A stretch of 16,907 bases of DNA from an uncultured beta proteobacterium (lineage in GTDB: Bacteria; Pseudomonadota; Gammaproteobacteria; Burkholderiales; Burkholderiaceae_B). Below, piece by piece: positions 14,124 to 16,907 of this stretch. The notes under the pieces were generated by a model that saw nothing but the letters and a program-made list of their open reading frames with translations, had not been told where the DNA came from and did no database searches. Each line of letters opens with the position of its first letter. The stretch's first letter is position 1. Made by a program: the position numbers and the translations under genes. The stretch spans positions 1-16,907 of the forward strand of contig CAIYWO010000242.1 of the NCBI GenBank assembly GCA_903929925.1, read 5' to 3'.

Positions 14124-14508
14124 GGAAACGCTTCTCGCCTTTGATTACGGCGTCAAAAAATTAGGCGTTGCTCTCGGGAATTCTTTGCTTAGACAGGCCA
14201 AACCTCTCGAGATTATCGAGACCGCCACGCGCGATGCCCGTTTTGCCCGTGTCGAAGCGTTGCTCAAGCTCTGGCAGCCAGAGCGGTTGGTGGTGGGGCT
14301 CGCGCTCAACACGGACGGTTCAGAGCAAGAGGCAACCGCACGCTGTCGGCGTTTTGCAAACCAATTAGAAGGGCGCTTTAGGCTACCCGTTGTGTTGATC
14401 GACGAGCGTGGTTCGAGCATGGAAGCACAGAAAATTACCGGCAATGCCCCTGATGATGCTGTCGCAGCGGCTATTATTCTCCAACGCTACTTTGATGCGC
14501 TGACCTGA
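14116..14508 (+). CDS. ruvX: RuvX/YqgF-type Holliday-junction resolvase-like nuclease, pre-16S rRNA processing
   Basis: An RNase-H-fold protein of 130 residues. In E. coli, YqgF takes part in maturing the 5' end of 16S rRNA; the fold also suggested Holliday-junction resolution. Expected acidic residues are visible: Asp10 in LLAFDYGVKKLGVA, Glu97 in LIDERGSS and Asp113/Asp114 in APDDAVAAAIIL. The loop between the DER motif and the last helix is shorter than in E. coli, a shape I recall from other betaproteobacteria. I chose ATG 14116 because family proteins begin a few residues before the DYG strand; an in-frame ATG at 14077 would add 13 residues from within algH. GGGG at 14110-14114 may act as ribosome binding site. 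pyrR follows after 10 bases. Confidence 0.94.
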   Translation: MPEETLLAFDYGVKKLGVALGNSLLRQAKPLEIIETATRDARFARVEALLKLWQPERLVVGLALNTDGSEQEATARCRRFANQLEGRFRLPVVLIDERGSSMEAQKITGNAPDDAVAAAIILQRYFDALT

Positions 14509-14510
14509 GG
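14507..14510 (+). promoter_or_regulatory. Ribosome binding site of pyrR
   Basis: GAGG overlapping the ruvX stop, 8 bases before ATG 14519. It supports the start MAPTTPAY. Confidence 0.6.
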
Positions 14511-14518
14511 CTCGACGA

Positions 14519-15061
14519 ATGGCTCCCACAACACCCGCCTACACGCTCGCCACCTTGCCTGATGCTGAAACGCTCTACGGTAATCTTTTGGCTTCCGTGC
14601 GCCACGCAATTCAATCCCTACCCGCCGAACTCGTGCATTTGGTCGGGATTCATTCGGGGGGCGCTTGGCTCGCACAACGACTACATAAAGATCTAGGGCT
14701 TGCACAACCCATGGGCACGCTTGATATCAGTTTTTATCGTGATGATTTCGACAAGATCGGCTTGCATGCGCAAGTGATGCCGTCAGAGATATCGTTTCCG
14801 GTTGCCGATAAGCATTTAATTCTTGTCGATGATGTGCTCTATACCGGCAGGACGATTCGGGCGGCAATGAACGAACTGTTTGATTATGGTCGACCCGCCT
14901 CGATACGTTTGGCCGTTCTGATTGATCGTGGTGGCAGAGAGTTGCCGATTGCTGCTGTCGCAGTGGGTGGCTACGTAGACCCAGCGCCTACCGCGAGTTT
15001 TGTCTTGTCCCAAACCGAGACAGGTACGTTTGTTCTCACAACAGAATCCAAGGAGCATTGA
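14519..15061 (+). CDS. pyrR: PyrR: phosphoribosyltransferase-fold pyrimidine regulator / uracil phosphoribosyltransferase
   Basis: A phosphoribosyltransferase-fold protein of 180 residues, normal for PyrR. In Bacillus, PyrR binds pyr mRNA leaders and also makes UMP from uracil and PRPP. The PRPP loop LILVDDVLYTGRTIRAAM is at residues 100-117. FYRDDFDKIG (72-81) and VLIDRGGRELPIAA (133-146) are family-specific blocks. Near residue 43 it reads GIHSGGAWLA where Bacillus has GIKTRGVYLA, a change I recall from other Gram-negative PyrR proteins. It directly precedes pyrB, overlapping it by one base, as in pseudomonads. I see no RNA leader between ruvX and pyrR in which attenuation could operate, so its regulatory mode here is open. 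Confidence 0.93.
   Translation: MAPTTPAYTLATLPDAETLYGNLLASVRHAIQSLPAELVHLVGIHSGGAWLAQRLHKDLGLAQPMGTLDISFYRDDFDKIGLHAQVMPSEISFPVADKHLILVDDVLYTGRTIRAAMNELFDYGRPASIRLAVLIDRGGRELPIAAVAVGGYVDPAPTASFVLSQTETGTFVLTTESKEH
15051..15055 (+). promoter_or_regulatory. Ribosome binding site deciding the pyrB start
   Basis: AGGAG lies 5 bases before ATG 15061 but only 2 bases before the in-frame TTG 15058, so ATG 15061 is the better start. Confidence 0.7.
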
Positions 15062-16014
15062 TGCGTAATCCTCAACTCAATCGACATGGTGAGCTGACGC
15101 ATCTGATTACGACCGAAGGTTTGCCGCGAGACATCCTGACCCATATTTTGGATACTGCGCAGACGTTTGTGCCGCTTGCTGATCGCGACGTAAAAAAAGT
15201 ACCTCTCTTGCGCGGCAAGAGTGTTTTTAATCTGTTTTTCGAAAACTCAACGCGTACGCGGACAACCTTTGAAATCGCAGCAAAGAGATTGTCGGCGGAT
15301 GTTTTTAATTTAAACATCAACGTTTCGTCTGCCGCAAAAGGTGAAACCCTACTCGACACGATTGCAAACTTGTCAGCGATGCAGGCCGATCTGTTTGTGG
15401 TGCGCCACGAGGCAAGTGGAGCCCCCTACTTAATTGCGCAGCATGTTGCACCTCATGTACACGTGGTGAATGCTGGTGATGGACGCCATGCGCATCCGAC
15501 GCAAGGTCTGCTTGATATGTACACGATCAGACATTTCAAAAAAGACTTCGCCAATTTAACCGTAGCAGTGGTGGGTGACATCCTGCACTCACGCGTGGCA
15601 CGCTCGAATATCCATGCGCTGACAACACTTGGTGTGGCAGAGGTGCGTGCGGTCGGACCTTTGACGCTGCTGCCATCGGGACTTGATCAGATGGGTGTGC
15701 GCGTCTTTACTGATATGAACGAAGGCATCAAGGGTGCAGATGTCATCATCATGCTGCGCCTTCAAAACGAACGGATGGGGGGCGCATTACTGCCTTCGTC
15801 GCACGAGTACTTCAAACACTATGGCCTGACCGAAGAAAAACTGGCTCTAGCTAAACCAGACTGTATTGTGATGCATCCAGGGCCCATGAATCGCGGGGTG
15901 GAAATAGACTCTGCCGTTGCCGATGGCCCCCATTCAGTGATTCTGAACCAAGTCACGTTTGGCATTGCGGTGCGTATGGCTGTCATGAGTATCGTTGCAG
16001 GAGCATCAGCATGA
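15061..16014 (+). CDS. pyrB: Aspartate carbamoyltransferase catalytic subunit
   Basis: PyrB condenses carbamoyl phosphate with aspartate, the first committed step of pyrimidine synthesis, in the cytoplasm. It has 317 residues. The carbamoyl-phosphate motif FENSTRTRTTFE is at residues 60-71; NVSSAAKGE (87-95) contains the serine/lysine loop contributed to the neighbouring active site; GDGRHAHPTQGLLDMY (139-154) and MHPGPMNRGVEI are also diagnostic. The A of its ATG is the last base of the pyrR TGA stop, and it overlaps pyrX by four bases (ATGA). No pyrI regulatory subunit follows; instead a dihydroorotase-like gene does, the arrangement of class A aspartate transcarbamoylases of pseudomonads, in which the two proteins form a dodecamer. 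That assembly is inferred here. Confidence 0.97.
   Translation: MRNPQLNRHGELTHLITTEGLPRDILTHILDTAQTFVPLADRDVKKVPLLRGKSVFNLFFENSTRTRTTFEIAAKRLSADVFNLNINVSSAAKGETLLDTIANLSAMQADLFVVRHEASGAPYLIAQHVAPHVHVVNAGDGRHAHPTQGLLDMYTIRHFKKDFANLTVAVVGDILHSRVARSNIHALTTLGVAEVRAVGPLTLLPSGLDQMGVRVFTDMNEGIKGADVIIMLRLQNERMGGALLPSSHEYFKHYGLTEEKLALAKPDCIVMHPGPMNRGVEIDSAVADGPHSVILNQVTFGIAVRMAVMSIVAGASA
15999..16003 (+). promoter_or_regulatory. Ribosome binding site of pyrX
   Basis: AGGAG inside the end of pyrB, 7 bases before ATG 16011. Confidence 0.7.
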
Positions 16015-16907
16015 AGCTTCAGATTAAAAATGGCCGTTTGATTGATCCGGCCAACAAACTTGATCAACAGGCGGATGTGTTTATTGCTGAGGGGCATGTA
16101 TTAGCCATTGGTCAGACGCCCGTTGGGTTCAAAGCAGACCGCGTCATTGATGCCTCAGGCAAATTAGTTATCCCTGGTCTTGTCGATTTGGCCGCGCGTT
16201 TGCGCGAGCCGGGCTTTGAGTATCGCGGCACACTCGAGAGTGAAATGCGGGCGGCACTTGCAGGTGGCATTACGAGTCTTGTCCTGCCTCCGGATACGGA
16301 TCCAACGCTCGATGAGCCTGGTTTGGTAGAAATGCTCAAGCACCGTGCGCGCCAATTGGCGCAGGTGAATTTGTATCCCCTCGGTGCGATGACTGTGGGC
16401 CTAAAGGGTGAGACCCTCACAGAAATGGCCGAACTGACTGATGCGGGATGCATCGCGTTTTCACAAGCGGATACGCCTGTCCTCGATACAACCGTATTAC
16501 TGCGCGCGATGCAGTATGCGCGTACGTTTGACTTTATGTTGTGGCTGCGTGCGCAAGATCCCTGGCTGTCTAAAGGTGGGGTGGCTGCGAGTGGTGCCTA
16601 CGCCTCACGCCTCGGGTTGCCGGGTATTCCACAGCAAGCAGAAACGATTGCACTCAACACCCTGTTCGAGCTTCAGCGCACGACGGGTGTTCGGCTGCAT
16701 ATTTGCCGCTTGTCTTCAGCAGCCGGAATCGAGCTGGTCCGTGCAGCTAAGCGAGAAGGTTTGGACGTCACGTGTGATGTATCGGCCAATCACGTCCATC
16801 TGACGGATGTGGACATTGGTTATTACGACAGTAATTTCCGACTGGATCCGCCGTTGCGTGGGCAGCGTGATCGCGATGCGATTCGCGCAGGACTGGCCGA
16901 TGGCACG
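16011..16907 (+). CDS. pyrX: Dihydroorotase-like, probably non-catalytic partner of aspartate transcarbamoylase (3' end outside window)
   Basis: The first 299 residues of a protein with the amidohydrolase fold of dihydroorotase (relatives about 420-430 residues); the frame is open to the window edge. Fold landmarks are clear: IKNGRLIDPANK, IDASGKLVIPGLVDL, LREPGFEYRGTLESE, ASRLGLPGIPQQAE and VTCDVSANHVHLTD. The metal ligands are gone: the D-x-H-x-H motif reads Asp59-Leu-Ala61-Ala-Arg63; the F-S-D-D bridging aspartate reads Ala153 (AFSQAD); the HAED histidine reads Arg180 (RAQD); the histidine of H-x-S reads Arg233 (CRLSS). It should therefore not hydrolyse dihydroorotate. In Pseudomonas the comparable pyrC' product is inactive and needed to assemble aspartate transcarbamoylase; the same structural role is inferred from the overlap with pyrB. 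An active pyrC must lie elsewhere. Confidence 0.9.
   Translation, partial: MKLQIKNGRLIDPANKLDQQADVFIAEGHVLAIGQTPVGFKADRVIDASGKLVIPGLVDLAARLREPGFEYRGTLESEMRAALAGGITSLVLPPDTDPTLDEPGLVEMLKHRARQLAQVNLYPLGAMTVGLKGETLTEMAELTDAGCIAFSQADTPVLDTTVLLRAMQYARTFDFMLWLRAQDPWLSKGGVAASGAYASRLGLPGIPQQAETIALNTLFELQRTTGVRLHICRLSSAAGIELVRAAKREGLDVTCDVSANHVHLTDVDIGYYDSNFRLDPPLRGQRDRDAIRAGLADGT

Noticed and set aside
1..16907. CRISPR array, tRNA, rRNA, transposase or attachment site
   Set aside because: Reading both strands showed no spaced direct repeats, no cloverleaf-like sequence, no transposase or integrase motifs and no matching flanking repeats.

Overview
This window looks like core chromosome of a betaproteobacterium, most likely order Burkholderiales and plausibly Alcaligenaceae. 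The evidence is the strong resemblance of ArgJ, HemL, the Nudix/ThiE-like fusion and the ThiD-like protein to Bordetella-type proteins (recalled, not searched), and the gene groupings rubredoxin/thiD/thiE/hemL and algH/ruvX/pyrR/pyrB/pyrX. Base composition is moderately GC-rich and looks even across the window. I see no tRNA, rRNA, insertion sequence, phage gene or CRISPR array. Coding density is very high, and no gap between genes reaches 300 bases.

Layout: (1) 2-2670, + strand: the C-terminal part of an MdtC-like RND efflux pump followed by a NodT-type outer-membrane lipoprotein, so the tail of a multidrug efflux operon. (2) 5698-2623, - strand: argJ, a DUF815-type AAA ATPase, and a Nudix hydrolase fused to a thiamine-phosphate-synthase-like domain. 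The fusion's 3' end overlaps the efflux operon tail to tail. (3) 5699-5888: a 190-bp divergent control region. (4) 5889-10419, + strand: a complete five-gene branched-chain-amino-acid-type ABC importer (binding protein, two permeases, two ATPases) of unknown substrate. (5) 13235-10408, - strand: a divergent ThiD-like protein, thiE and hemL, with hemL ending inside the end of the last importer gene. (6) 13236-13367: a second divergent gap. (7) 13368-16907, + strand: rubredoxin, algH (yqgE), ruvX (yqgF), pyrR, pyrB and a dihydroorotase-like pyrX that runs off the window.

Working together: pyrR/pyrB/pyrX form the aspartate transcarbamoylase module of pyrimidine synthesis, in which the dihydroorotase-like partner has lost its metal ligands and is probably structural. 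thiE with the ThiD-like protein and hemL serve cofactor synthesis (thiamine, haem). ArgJ serves arginine synthesis. The importer is a self-contained uptake cassette.

Most of the window is ordinary. The points most worth a second look are three proteins whose fold is kept but whose active site is altered: the ThiD-like kinase with a poly-glutamate insert, the ThiE-like half of the Nudix fusion, and the pseudo-dihydroorotase. I did not find a convincing wholly new system.
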